A stretch of DNA of 38,549 nt from CAMDTE01 sp034679985 (GCA_034679985.1 JAXITR010000015.1:1-38549), one strand, 5' to 3'. Shown: positions 26,824 to 36,586, counted from the stretch's first letter. Translations and numbers: made by a program. Notes: generated from the letters alone by a model not told the origin.

Positions 26824-28898
26824 ATGAAACACGTTATTTCCCACTCTTCATTCCGATGGTGCTTTGCGGCATTGGCGACGGTTGTTTCCGTCGGTTTATT
26901 CGCCCAAGATCGCTACACCGTAACCGTTTTGCCGAACGATCATTCGGTGCTGGTGCAGCATGAGTGGAATGCGGTTAATGGGGCTGGTTTGATTGGCGAA
27001 AAGGGTCGGAAATCAAGTCTGTACCAATTCCCAACGACGGTTCCCGGCACCTACGCCACGTTGGACTACGGCCGGTTTATTGAGGATTTCGCGGCCTACG
27101 ACGCCAACGGCAAGCAGTTGCGTCACCAGCGTGAAGAAAATAACACGTGGAGCATCAAGGGCTCCGCGGTACGGGTTCAGTACCGAGTACTGAGCATCAT
27201 GGAGGAGTCGGTTCGAAAAAACAAGATTTTTGAACCGGGAAGTGCCTACTTCAACCCCGAGGTGGGTGCGGTGATCAACGGCGGGGCGGTTTTTGGCTTT
27301 GCGAACGGCCGGGTGGCGGATTCTGCAGTGGTGGAATTGCTGCATCCGTCTAACTGGTGGACCAGTACGTCCCTGCCCCGAAGCTCGTACGCCTCTGACC
27401 GCCTGGTGGAAGCAGCAGCGTTGGCACCCGCCCAAGCAGGGGTCTGTGTTCTTGGAAGAGCGCCCGGCACCGACCCCTACCACGGCGCTGACCACGTTGT
27501 CTGCCCGGAACTACCACGCTTTGATTGACAACCCCATCGTTGTAGCCCCCGCGGACACCGCTGGATTTTGGGTGAACAACACGCGCGTCACCATCGCTTG
27601 CATTGATTTTCGCGGAAAAAAACACGCCGCACACTTCAAATCTTTGTTGGAGGCGGACCTGCAAGCAGTTGCGCAATTCATGCCGGTGCTGCCCGTGGAT
27701 AATTACACGTTTTTGATCACGGTGGCGGATTTTACCGATGTAGGGCAAGCCATTCAGGACGCGCAGGCCGGAAACATCAAACCCCTTGCGCTGCTTCGTG
27801 CCTTGTTGCGCATGAAGGATCAGGGCTTGGGTGCGCTGGAGCACAACACGTCGTCGCTTTACTTTTTGGGGGATTTTGGCGTGGATCTGCCGGATCTGAA
27901 TTTGGACGGCCAGCTGGCCTCCTCTGCGGTGCACGAATTCATGCACATCGTTACTCCATTGGGCCTGCACGCGCCCGCCATCCACGATTTCAACTACGCC
28001 AACCCCAGCATGTCCCAACACCTTTGGCTGTACGAAGGCGTAACGGAGTATTTCTCCCATTTGATCCGACTTCAGGGCGGCCGGGTAACGGTGAATGAAT
28101 TTCTGGCGGAGATGGAGGGCAAAATTCGCTCAGGAGAGCGTTTTCCGTTTGAAAAGATGTCCTTTGCCGAGATGAGCACCAACGTGCTGGAAAAGGGCTA
28201 TAAAGAGCAGTACGGGCACGTTTACGACCGCGGCGCGGTTCTCGCGTGGCTTTTGGACGCGGAAATCCGACGTCTGACCAACGACGCTCGCTCCCTCCGC
28301 GATGTCGTATTGGATTTGCATGCGCAATACGGCCCCAACCGGCCCTTCGACGAAGCCGGTTTCTACGATGCATTCGCTGCGGCGTCTCATCCCGAAATGC
28401 GCGCGTTTTTCACCCAGTACATCGAAGGGCGCCAGGCCTTGCCGTACGCGCAAATGCTTGCGCCTTTGGGCGTCACCTACCGCGACACGGTCGAGGTTTG
28501 GAAAACCGTCTCTCCCCTGGATCGGCGCGAAAACGACCTGCGTTTGGAACCCGGCGTACGGGGAGGATTGCGTACCGTGAAAAAAGGTGGGCAAAGACGA
28601 ATGGGCCGGGTTGCAACCGGGCGACGTGGTGGATTCCGGGAAACTAATAGAGGCCCTGGGGAAAGCCGCTGCCGGCGAGGTACTGACGTTTAATGTGGTT
28701 CGGGCAGGCCAGCCGGCCGTTTTGTCGGTTCCCGTGCGCAAGGAGAAGAGCCTTCTTTTCCGCACACTGGACGGCTACGGCACGAATCCAGAGTTGAAGC
28801 AAGACCCCGCGGCTTTATTCCGATGGACCACCTTCACGCAAGGCGCTTTGGTTCGTTCGCTGTCCAGCGAACCCCTTACGGTACCCGCTCGCCCGTAA
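26824..28898 (+). CDS. M61-family metallopeptidase with PDZ-like tail, broken by two frameshifts
   Basis: A secreted or periplasmic zinc peptidase of the M61 (glycyl aminopeptidase-like) family, spread over three frames. Segment 1 (from ATG 26824) has a signal peptide (ending VGLFAQ) and the N-terminal beta domain. Segment 2 carries the zinc site HEFMH (codons at 27932-27946), the downstream glutamate in LYEGVTEYF, and the helical catalytic region. Segment 3 has a PDZ-like stretch (LQPGDVVDSGKLIEAL) to the stop at 28898. The first break lies in CCCGCCC (27426-27433), where removing one C restores APPKQGSVFLEE. The second is the A6 run at 28580-28585, where removing one A restores TVKKVGKDEW. 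Corrected length is about 690 residues, normal for the family. All segments stay conserved, so I favour homopolymer sequencing errors over a decayed gene. The ATG at 26824 is preferred because a signal peptide follows directly. Confidence 0.85.
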
Positions 28899-28922
28899 AC
28901 ATTGCGCTCTGGCCGTGTGGCC

Positions 28923-29909
28923 TTAGAATGCAGGCGGTATCGGCTTGTTTTGAACGATTCCCTCAATGTGTTCGCGAACGTCGGGGGTCAGCCGCTCCAC
29001 GAAGTCCAGTGCTTTTAGATTTTCCTCCAGTTGCTCCACCCGAGTGGCCCCCAGTAACGTGCAACTCACGCGCGGATTGGAAACACTCCAAGCGACGGCC
29101 AATTGCGCCGGCGTAGCGCCCAGTTCCACAGCGAATTCTGCCAACTGCTGAGCTGTGCGGAGTTTCTCCTCCACAACATTTCGTTCTTTGAGCCAAGCCA
29201 ACTCTTCTCGTTGAAGGCGCATGGCTTGATCGACGCGATCCAGAGCGTATTTTCCCGTAAGAATTCCACTGGCCAAAGGGCTCCACGTGGTCAATCCCAA
29301 CCCAACCCCGTCGTACAGGGTGGCGTACTCAACCTCTACTTTGTCTCGATGCAGCAAATTGTACTGCGGTTGTTCCACCACCGGTCCAATCAGGTGGTAT
29401 TGTCGCGCGTACAGGTGTGCCTCCACTATCTCCGCCGCGCTCCACTCGGACGTTCCCCAGTAGAGAATCTTTCCCTGTTGGATGAGCTGGTGCATGGTCC
29501 AGACCGTCTCTTCGATGGGCGTTGACTTGTCCGGACGGTGGCAGTAGTAGACATCCAAATAATCAACCTTCAGCCGGACGAGCGCTGCATGGCACGCTTC
29601 CACCAAATGCTTCCGATGCAGGCCTTTCTGCGTGGGCAGTTGACCGCCCGCGCCAAAAAACGCCTTGCTGGTCACGGAATAGGTATCCCGACCCCAACCC
29701 AAATCTTTCAACAAGTCGCCCATGACTTCTTCGCTTCGGCCGTGGGCATAAACCTCAGCATTGTCGAAGAAATTAATGCCGGCGTCGTAAGCCGTTACAA
29801 GCAAGTCCTTGGCGGTACTGCGTTCAATTTGATTGCCAAACGTGATCCAGGTGCCAAACCCCAGTACGCTTACGGGTAGACCCGATTTCCCCAATTTCCG
29901 GTACTCCAT
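28923..29909 (-). CDS. Aldo/keto reductase, Kv-beta (shaker)-like subfamily
   Basis: A 328-residue NADPH-dependent oxidoreductase with a TIM-barrel fold. It starts MEYRKLGKSGLPVSVLGFGT. The catalytic tetrad is visible: Asp and Tyr in FFDNAEVYAHGRSE, Lys in VTSKAF, and His in YYCHRPD. The cofactor pocket shows WGTSEWSA, SPLASGILTGKY and LLGATRVEQLEEN. The sequence resembles voltage-gated potassium channel beta subunits and the E. coli YghZ/Tas type, which reduce aldehydes or methylglyoxal; the substrate here is unknown. It begins 11 nt after the msrA stop on the same strand, so it is probably co-transcribed with this oxidative-repair enzyme. It converges with the M61 gene, 24 nt between stops. 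Confidence 0.93.
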   Translation of the reverse strand: MEYRKLGKSGLPVSVLGFGTWITFGNQIERSTAKDLLVTAYDAGINFFDNAEVYAHGRSEEVMGDLLKDLGWGRDTYSVTSKAFFGAGGQLPTQKGLHRKHLVEACHAALVRLKVDYLDVYYCHRPDKSTPIEETVWTMHQLIQQGKILYWGTSEWSAAEIVEAHLYARQYHLIGPVVEQPQYNLLHRDKVEVEYATLYDGVGLGLTTWSPLASGILTGKYALDRVDQAMRLQREELAWLKERNVVEEKLRTAQQLAEFAVELGATPAQLAVAWSVSNPRVSCTLLGATRVEQLEENLKALDFVERLTPDVREHIEGIVQNKPIPPAF

Positions 29910-29920
29910 GGTGCGCTGGA

Positions 29921-30538
29921 TTAAAACAGTTTACGGTATCCGTGGCAGTAGGGTACGGAACCCTTGTGGTCGTAGTAGTCTTGGTGGTAATTTTCTGCTG
30001 GATAAAACTTCGTTCGCGGAAGAAGGGCCGTTGCTACGCGGTAGCCCTTCGCCTCAAGCAATACAATCAACTTCTCAGCCACTGCCTTTTGCTCGTCGTT
30101 GGCATAGAAAATCCCGCTCCGGTACTGAGGTCCAATGTCCGGACCTTGACCGTTTTCTTGAGTAGGGTCGTGGGTTTCAAAAAACACGCGGAGTACCTGT
30201 TCCACGGATACTTGGCTCGGGTCAAATTCCACCAAACAGGCTTCAAAGTGGCCGGTTTTTTTGCCACATACTTGCTCGTACGTGGGGTTCTCTACATGAC
30301 CCCCGATGTATCCAACAGTAGTGCTCTTAACCCCCTCCAGTTTTTGAAGGAAAAATTCAGTACCCCAAAAACATCCGGAAGCAACAACGATGCTCTGCAA
30401 ATTGGTATCCAATTCCATTTCTGATTGACTTGATTTTGATTCGACAAATCGCCCAACGGGCTTGCTTGAAAAGCCCCAAGCGGCCACTCCCAAAAGCACC
30501 AAAAGCGCTAATCCAATCGAAATCATCGGCTTTTGCAT
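29921..30538 (-). CDS. msrA: Peptide-methionine (S)-S-oxide reductase MsrA, membrane-anchored or exported
   Basis: A 205-residue enzyme that reduces methionine-S-sulfoxide in oxidised proteins. The catalytic motif GCFWG places the nucleophile at Cys56; a likely resolving cysteine is Cys198 near the C-terminus (VPYCHGYRKLF). Other family marks are GYIGGHVENPTYEQVC, TGHFEA and PQYRSGIFY. The N-terminal 24 residues (MQKPMISIGLALLVLLGVAA) are a hydrophobic anchor or uncleaved signal, so the enzyme probably works in the periplasm. An alternative start is Met5. No MsrB domain is fused. It lies 3 nt downstream of the TonB-type barrel gene and 11 nt upstream of the aldo/keto reductase, forming a tight run. 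Confidence 0.95.
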   Translation of the reverse strand: MQKPMISIGLALLVLLGVAAWGFSSKPVGRFVESKSSQSEMELDTNLQSIVVASGCFWGTEFFLQKLEGVKSTTVGYIGGHVENPTYEQVCGKKTGHFEACLVEFDPSQVSVEQVLRVFFETHDPTQENGQGPDIGPQYRSGIFYANDEQKAVAEKLIVLLEAKGYRVATALLPRTKFYPAENYHQDYYDHKGSVPYCHGYRKLF

Positions 30539-30541
30539 TTT

Positions 30542-33010
30542 TTACAGGTCCATCATTTCCATTCCGCCACCGCCCGGCATTCCCGGTTGACGTCCTCCGC
30601 GTCCCTTGCGTTCGTTGTTCTGCTGGCCAAAGCGGTACTGAACATTGACGAAGAAAATGCGGCTTTCGCGGTAACGCTCAAAATCAATATAAACCCCGGG
30701 GCGATCTTGAATGAACCCAAATTGACGCGTTTTGAAAACGTCCGACAAACGCGCAGAGATGCTCAAATGACGCTTCATCAAGTCCACTTTGTAGCCCAAG
30801 TCCATACCGCCCATCGGTTTACGAACGCCTTGGCCCGTGGGGCCCGCGCCCATTTGCATGTAGGTAACTTGCAGTTGTTGGATCTTACTGAGCTCCACGG
30901 TTGCGTTCAATCTGCCGTTCCATCCAAATCCAGATTGTTGCAGGCCAGCCTGCAAATTACCGCCGTCAATGGTGCTGAAGTACGCATCCGCACTGGCTTG
31001 CAAGTTCATCCACGGTACAAAACGCCCCATGGCATTGGCACTCAGACCGTAGCGCTGCCGGGTGCTGAAATTCTGCCAACTCACCACAACCGCCCCGTTG
31101 CTGTCCACCGTCAAATAACGACTGAACATATTGGTGGTGTTGTTCATGTAGACGGAACCGCTGATGGATCCTTTGCGGCTGAATTTAACGGCATTGAATT
31201 CAAAAGCATGGGTATTCTCCGGCTTCAAGTCCGGATTTCCTTTGCGGATGCTTTGGGGATTGGAATAATCGACGATTGGGTTTAGGCTCTCTTGACCTGG
31301 ACGGTTCACCCGCATGGAGTAACTCAACTGAAAATCGGTTCCCTTCTTGGGTGAGTACGTCCAGTAGACGGACGGGAAGAAACCAGGGAAATCACGCGTC
31401 ATACGGGAGCCGTCGCGCAATAGAAAAGAAAGAAAAGCATGCTCGTAGCGAAGTCCAACCTGCGCTTTCCATTGGTCGGAAAAAACACGACCAAAAGTAG
31501 CGTATCCCGCGTGCACCCACTGGTTCATATCGGTCGTGAACGAACGCAAAGAGTCTTGCAAAAAAGTGCTGCTAAACGGCGTGAGTAATTGCTGTGCTTG
31601 CTGATCCGTTCCGCGTTGAAAATAAGCCGAACGCATGCCAAAATCCAGCTTGCTTTTGGATCCTATGGGTCGTTCCGAATCGGTTTGAAAAGTCAGGTTT
31701 CTACCTCCTCCCAAATTGCTGAAAAACTGCTGATAAGCCCCGTGGGTCAACTCGACGGGGTACCCTTCACCCAGGTCCCATGTGTTTGTGTTCAATTGGT
31801 CATCCTCGGACTGCGAAAAACTCACATCTGCGGTCCATTTGTAGTTCTCTTTCTTGAACTTGTATTCGTACCGCAAAGCCGCGTCCCAATTGAAACTGGT
31901 GCTGCTGCTGGTGTCAAACTGCGTAGCGTGCGTGGTGTCTGGCCAAAACTTATTCAAGTTGCCATAAAACGTAGTATCGTACCCCGAGCGAATCCCTTGA
32001 TTGAGTCCTGCAGAAAGGTTGAATTGATGTTTCGATTTGATTTTGAAATCAGCACCTCCGCGTGCTGTGTAGCCAATGTTGCGGTTTAAGCCACCGCTGA
32101 TTTGACTCACGTAGGCATTTTCCGGAAGAGTGACGAGCCGCAGCGTATTTCCGGTGCTGAACGTCTGACGATCGTCCCAGGAACCGTTAAAGAAGAAATT
32201 CGTTTCTCCCACTTTCTGCGCCAAGTTCACGGCGCCATTGTACTTGTTTCGGGTGCCAACCCCTGCAAGGACATCACCGTTCAACCCAGACTTGGTGTTT
32301 TTCGTGGTGACAATATTGATGATGCCGCCCGTGCCGTCGGCTTGAAACTTAGCGCCCGGGTTGGTAATGGTTTCCACTTTGGAAATGGACGACGCCGGTA
32401 TGCGATCAAATGCATTTTGACCGGACATTCCCAGCAACGAAGCGGGACGTCCATCGATGAGGATGGTAACGTTTTCTTGACCGCGCAAGGCGATATTTCC
32501 ATCAATATCGATGGCCACGTTGGGCACTTGACGCAACACGTCGGTACCCGACCCCCCTTGAACTTGCAAATCGGACTTGACATCGTACACCTTGCGGTCA
32601 ATTCCGTTCAATTGGGCGGGACCGTCGGATACAACCTTCGCTTCCCGCAACTCTTGTGCTTGCGGGGTTAAGGGCAATTTGCCCAAGTTGATGGGAGCGT
32701 CATTTACTTCGACCGGGCGAACCACGGGCTTAAATCCCAATGAGTTGATTACCAGGCGATAAGAGCCCTTTGGAATGTCTTTTAGAACGAATGTGCCGTC
32801 AGAAGCCGACAACACTTGGGCAACAGGAGTGGGTTTTCCTCCATCCGCACTGGGCATTGAGGCCGACGACATCAGACGAATTTGTGCACTGATCAATGGA
32901 TCTTGGGTGGTGGATTCCACAACCTTTCCTTGAATGCTGGTCTGAGCATGGGTCATGACCGATGCTGCAATAAGAAATGCGGATAAAATAAATCGTAGGG
33001 ATGGGATCAT
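30542..33010 (-). CDS. TonB-dependent-receptor-like outer-membrane beta-barrel protein
   Basis: An 822-residue outer-membrane protein. Residues 1-23 are a signal peptide (MIPSLRFILSAFLIAASVMT, cleaved after HAQ). A CarboxypepD_reg-like domain covers about 25-118 (IQGKVVES, DGTFVLKDIPKGSYRL). The plug domain is at about 130-240, with VLRQVPNVAIDIDGNIALRG, ILIDGRPAS and NPGAKFQADGTGGIINIVT. The rest is a barrel with alternating strands, of the 'outer membrane beta-barrel family' related to TonB receptors. No SusD partner is adjacent, so a glycan PUL is not indicated; the ligand is unknown. The barrel appears to end at NVQYRFG, followed by an extra basic Gly/Met-rich tail (GRGGRQPGMPGGGGMEMMDL). 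It starts 63 nt after the asd stop and is followed directly by msrA. Confidence 0.92.
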   Translation of the reverse strand: MIPSLRFILSAFLIAASVMTHAQTSIQGKVVESTTQDPLISAQIRLMSSASMPSADGGKPTPVAQVLSASDGTFVLKDIPKGSYRLVINSLGFKPVVRPVEVNDAPINLGKLPLTPQAQELREAKVVSDGPAQLNGIDRKVYDVKSDLQVQGGSGTDVLRQVPNVAIDIDGNIALRGQENVTILIDGRPASLLGMSGQNAFDRIPASSISKVETITNPGAKFQADGTGGIINIVTTKNTKSGLNGDVLAGVGTRNKYNGAVNLAQKVGETNFFFNGSWDDRQTFSTGNTLRLVTLPENAYVSQISGGLNRNIGYTARGGADFKIKSKHQFNLSAGLNQGIRSGYDTTFYGNLNKFWPDTTHATQFDTSSSTSFNWDAALRYEYKFKKENYKWTADVSFSQSEDDQLNTNTWDLGEGYPVELTHGAYQQFFSNLGGGRNLTFQTDSERPIGSKSKLDFGMRSAYFQRGTDQQAQQLLTPFSSTFLQDSLRSFTTDMNQWVHAGYATFGRVFSDQWKAQVGLRYEHAFLSFLLRDGSRMTRDFPGFFPSVYWTYSPKKGTDFQLSYSMRVNRPGQESLNPIVDYSNPQSIRKGNPDLKPENTHAFEFNAVKFSRKGSISGSVYMNNTTNMFSRYLTVDSNGAVVVSWQNFSTRQRYGLSANAMGRFVPWMNLQASADAYFSTIDGGNLQAGLQQSGFGWNGRLNATVELSKIQQLQVTYMQMGAGPTGQGVRKPMGGMDLGYKVDLMKRHLSISARLSDVFKTRQFGFIQDRPGVYIDFERYRESRIFFVNVQYRFGQQNNERKGRGGRQPGMPGGGGMEMMDL

Positions 33011-33073
33011 TCGAGTAAGAGCTTCCGTCTGAAGTATGGTTTAATGGTATTGAGTGCTGGTCGGGCAGTTCGT

Positions 33074-34075
33074 TCAGTTTGTGGGCAACAACCCTGCCGA
33101 AATAAGGTATTCTGCAATTTGAATGGCATTTGTGGCGGCTCCTTTGCGCAAATTATCCGCTACAATCCACAGATTAATGGCCTCCGGGCACGATACGTCG
33201 CGGCGAATTCTTCCCACAAAAACTTCATCTTTGTTTTGGGCCAAAAGTGGCATGGGGTACTCCTGTCGGTCGGGGTCATCCAAAACCACTATCCCCTGGG
33301 AAGAGGCCAATAGGGTACGAACTTGCTCAACGGTTGGAACGGCGCCCGAAAATTCAATATTTACCGATTCGGAGTGACCCCCCATAACCGGTACTCGAAC
33401 GGCAGTCGCCGAAACACGAACGGTCTCGTCCCCTAAAATCTTCACCGTTTCGTTGGTCAATTTCATTTCCTCTTTGGTGTACCCATTATCCAGGAAACTG
33501 TCGCATTGCGGGATGCAATTACGATCGATGGGGTAAGCATAAACGCACGGACCGTCGATATTGTTCCTCTCGTTCTCCATTTGCTCAACGGCGCGCATTC
33601 CCGTACCCGTTATACTTTGGTAGGTAGAAACGAGCACGCGGCGGATGGGAAAATGCAGGTGCAATGCGTTCAAAACGAGCACCAACTGAATGGTAGAACA
33701 ATTGGGGTTGGCAATGATTCGGTCTTTGGCAGACAATACCGAGGCATTTACCTCCGGAACGACCAGAGCAATACTCGGGTCCATGCGCCAAGCGCTGGAG
33801 TTGTCAATTACGACACAACCCACCTCCGCAAAACGCGGCGCCCACTCCAAACTCACGTCTCCGCCTGCCGAAAAAAGTGCGAGATCTGGCTTCATGGAAA
33901 CGGCTTGTTCCAAAGTCACTACCGCAACTTGATGCCCGCCGCAATCCACCGTTTGCCCGGCTGACTTTTCCGAGGCCACGGGAATCCATTCGGACACGGG
34001 AAACTTCCGCTCCACCAAGACTTTTCTCATTTGTTCCCCCACCATTCCGGTGGCACCTACAACGGCAACGCGCAT
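33074..34075 (-). CDS. asd: Aspartate-semialdehyde dehydrogenase
   Basis: A 333-residue enzyme that reduces L-aspartyl-4-phosphate to L-aspartate-4-semialdehyde with NADPH, the branch point to lysine/diaminopimelate, threonine and methionine. The start is ATG 34075 (MRVAVVGATGMVGEQMRKVL), with the Rossmann GATGMVG loop. Catalytic Cys126 lies in ANPNCSTIQ; the substrate-binding region includes RVPVMGGHSESVNIEF and the C-terminal DNLRKGAATNAIQIAE. Length and motifs fit the usual bacterial Asd. It is the first gene of a minus-strand run with the barrel protein, msrA and the aldo/keto reductase. A perfect -7 box lies 19 nt before its start. Confidence 0.97.
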   Translation of the reverse strand: MRVAVVGATGMVGEQMRKVLVERKFPVSEWIPVASEKSAGQTVDCGGHQVAVVTLEQAVSMKPDLALFSAGGDVSLEWAPRFAEVGCVVIDNSSAWRMDPSIALVVPEVNASVLSAKDRIIANPNCSTIQLVLVLNALHLHFPIRRVLVSTYQSITGTGMRAVEQMENERNNIDGPCVYAYPIDRNCIPQCDSFLDNGYTKEEMKLTNETVKILGDETVRVSATAVRVPVMGGHSESVNIEFSGAVPTVEQVRTLLASSQGIVVLDDPDRQEYPMPLLAQNKDEVFVGRIRRDVSCPEAINLWIVADNLRKGAATNAIQIAEYLISAGLLPTN

Positions 34076-34094
34076 AACAATTGAATTTGGAGGA

Positions 34095-34102
34095 CAAAGG
34101 TA
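34095..34102 (-). promoter_or_regulatory. -7 box upstream of asd
   Basis: On the minus strand TACCTTTG is a perfect TAnnTTTG match, ending 19 nt before the asd ATG at 34075. No TTG is found 17-23 nt upstream, so only the -7 element is supported. Confidence 0.45.
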
Positions 34103-34317
34103 CCGATTTAGTCGAGGTTGATTCCGATTTTGAAATCCGACAACCGGTTTTAAGTACTTAAATACGCCTATCGGGATTTGAACGGTTAATCCATTGATTT
34201 TTAAATGAAATGATTTTCATTCGAGGGGTGAAAAATGCGGAAACAGGTTCGTTTTCTGGTCGATTTCCGACAGCCGTATTTATACGTTTAGAACCGACTG
34301 TCGGGAATCGATGCATT

Positions 34318-34325
34318 CAATTTTG
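34318..34325 (+). promoter_or_regulatory. Possible -7 box that argues for the start at 34330
   Basis: CAATTTTG is one mismatch from TAnnTTTG and lies 4 nt upstream of the ATG at 34330 in TTTTGCCCCATG, the same layout as other starts in the window. No good -33 element is seen. Confidence 0.25.
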
Positions 34326-34329
34326 CCCC

Positions 34330-36567
34330 ATGCTAATCACCCTCCTACTCGCAGCTGATACGCTTTGGTCCGATTCCGGCACCGGGCCCTGGAATACGGC
34401 ACCTGTTCGCTGGTACGGAGACACGGCGAACGCGGTGCGTACGGCAAGTGGTGTTCAATTAAACGCGCCGGCATCGGGCAAAACCTTTCTGTGGGCTGAT
34501 GCGCCCATCGTTCCACCGGCCGAATGGGGTGGACAGGTGGTCTTGAATTTCAACCCCTCCAGCTCGAATTACTTCGAAATGCGATTTGCGGAAGATGGTT
34601 CTGGAAACGGCGTGGGTGTGCGTTTTGGTGCATCGGATGACTGCATTTCGCTGGGGAAACTCTCGAAAAACAGCTTAACCACATGGACGAAATCCAATCC
34701 TGGAATCTTGAGCAACGTACGTTCTGAGATAACGTGGAAGCTAACTTGGTCGAAGCAAAACTACTGGACTTTAGCCTTCAAGCTGGACTCCAATTGGTTT
34801 GTCCTCGACAGCACGGAGTTTTCACCAACCGAACCCGCTCGTTACGTTGGCTGGAAGGCGGTGTACACAATCTCAAACCGCAATCGATTCACCGTGGGCC
34901 CTCTATCGGTTCTTGGCCGCGTAAAGCCAGAACCTGTAGGCCAATCTCAGCCGGACAAACCGGCGCCAATGAACGAAACCCAATGGCGCATTACGGAAGT
35001 ACTTGCGGCTCCAGACCCAACACGACCTGGAGCCCCTTCCGTCGATTTTGTTGAAGTTCAATACACCGGATCCGATACGATTCTGACGGAGGGTTGGTCC
35101 TTGGCCGTAAATCAATATTCGTATTCCCTTAGCTCCAAGCGGTGGACGCCCGGTGAGGTGGCTATTCTGGGAGATTCAAACGGTTTCATCCCTCAACTTC
35201 GGCCGCTGGTTTGGCACGGAAAAATTCAAGTATTGAGCTCTTATTGTTGGATACAATTGCGCGATGCATACCGACGTCCGGTGGTCCAAAGCCATATCAA
35301 TCCTGAGTGGTTTGTGCCTGCGGACAAATCCAAAGGTGGTTTCAGTTGGGAAGCGAAATCGAAGCAATTAACCTGCTTAAATCCCATTGGCTGGTCGGTA
35401 TGCCGCCTTCCTAGCGGTAGTTCGCCAGGGGTGCTTTCGGTCGGGTCAGATTCGGCAGTTGGGGCAAGGACCGGAGGAATTAGACAATGGCGGTGGGCGG
35501 ATGAACGAACCCTGGAAGTGGTGTTTCGCCACCCCATGAACTGCATCAACCGCATAGAAACACGTCTTTCTCTTGATTCAATAACTCCAGACAGCATTTG
35601 GGCCGTTTCCCCATGGACGTGGTTGCTGCACTGGGAAGAGCTTCTGGATTGGTCCGGCGCTCCCTCAAAATCTTTGCGTTGGAGCGGTACAAAACATTGC
35701 GACGGAACCGACTTAGATACCGTTTTGGTCGTTGGCTGGCCTGAATCAGCAGAACCCGGGGATTGGAAAATCACCGAACTGTTGCTCAATCCGCTTCCCG
35801 GCGAATCGCGCTACGTGGAGCTGCACAACACATCGGATAAGTGGTTGAATGTGGGTGACTTGCGCGTGGTTTCTGTAGATCCGATCACCCGGGTAGATCT
35901 GTCGTACCGGATACTTACTAAACCTGGAGTGTGCATTGCCCCGAAATCGTGCATTGCCTTAAGCGAATCTTGGGTACGAAAAGCATCGGACTTCTCCGAT
36001 TTGGACAGTTTTCGATTCCACCAAAGTGCTGCCGCAATGCCTTGGAACGACGACTTGGCGATCGGTCGAATTGAAGATGCAGACGGTCAAACTTTGATTG
36101 AGTTTCATGCCGAAAAATCGAACCATTTTCTTGGGTTATTGAGTACAGAAGGACACAGTCTGGTGCCTGTTTATCAGGTTGAACCCGAAAGCACTCAGTT
36201 CGTTTGGACGAGCCACGCTCCCGGAATTGGCAGTCCGGGATTGGTGCCAACTATCGTTGCTATCCCGAATGAGAATGGCCGATGGCGCATGCGGAACAAT
36301 CGGTGCCGTTGGGGAGCCCCTGCTGCAGTAGAATACCATGATTTGGCTCAGCCCGTAATTGCAGAATGTTGGATTTCAACCCCTTCGGGTCAGCGTATAC
36401 TTCAACTGATGCACCGAGGACTGTTGGATAGCAGTGGTTTATTGGTCTGGGACGGTCGCATGTCCAATGGTCTTCAAGCACCTGACGGTACGTACCTGAT
36501 GTGCGTTCGGGGAGTGGATGCGAAAAATCGCTCGTTTGCAAAATCTTGGGGCATTCAAGTACAATGA
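34330..36567 (+). CDS. Lamin-tail-domain protein with FlgD-like C-terminus, probably secreted
   Basis: A 745-residue protein if started at ATG 34330, where a short hydrophobic stretch (MLITLLLAADT) begins; an in-frame ATG at 34210 adds 40 residues without clear secretory features. The N-terminal ~200 residues form a laminin-G/lectin-like beta-sandwich (QVVLNFNPSSSNYFEMRFAE). Lamin-tail-like domains follow at about 217-330 (WRITEVLAAPDP, VDFVEVQYTG) and 477-590 (WKITELLLNPLPG, RYVELHN). The last ~70 residues resemble a FlgD/Ig-like fold (GLLVWDGRMSNG, APDGTYLMCVRGVD). Such proteins are common in Bacteroidota and are thought to be envelope or surface proteins; the role is unknown. It is divergent from asd (254 nt between starts) and ends 19 nt before the ureohydrolase gene. 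The start is uncertain. Confidence 0.8.
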   Translation: MLITLLLAADTLWSDSGTGPWNTAPVRWYGDTANAVRTASGVQLNAPASGKTFLWADAPIVPPAEWGGQVVLNFNPSSSNYFEMRFAEDGSGNGVGVRFGASDDCISLGKLSKNSLTTWTKSNPGILSNVRSEITWKLTWSKQNYWTLAFKLDSNWFVLDSTEFSPTEPARYVGWKAVYTISNRNRFTVGPLSVLGRVKPEPVGQSQPDKPAPMNETQWRITEVLAAPDPTRPGAPSVDFVEVQYTGSDTILTEGWSLAVNQYSYSLSSKRWTPGEVAILGDSNGFIPQLRPLVWHGKIQVLSSYCWIQLRDAYRRPVVQSHINPEWFVPADKSKGGFSWEAKSKQLTCLNPIGWSVCRLPSGSSPGVLSVGSDSAVGARTGGIRQWRWADERTLEVVFRHPMNCINRIETRLSLDSITPDSIWAVSPWTWLLHWEELLDWSGAPSKSLRWSGTKHCDGTDLDTVLVVGWPESAEPGDWKITELLLNPLPGESRYVELHNTSDKWLNVGDLRVVSVDPITRVDLSYRILTKPGVCIAPKSCIALSESWVRKASDFSDLDSFRFHQSAAAMPWNDDLAIGRIEDADGQTLIEFHAEKSNHFLGLLSTEGHSLVPVYQVEPESTQFVWTSHAPGIGSPGLVPTIVAIPNENGRWRMRNNRCRWGAPAAVEYHDLAQPVIAECWISTPSGQRILQLMHRGLLDSSGLLVWDGRMSNGLQAPDGTYLMCVRGVDAKNRSFAKSWGIQVQ

Positions 36568-36573
36568 CCCCAC

Positions 36574-36581
36574 TACCTTTG
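36574..36581 (+). promoter_or_regulatory. -7 box of the agmatinase-family gene
   Basis: TACCTTTG is a perfect -7 match in the 19-nt gap after the lamin-tail gene, ending 5 nt before the ATG at 36587. The nearest upstream TTG (36546-36548) is 25 nt away, slightly too far. A transcript from here would be almost leaderless. Confidence 0.45.
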
Positions 36582-36586
36582 TGTTT

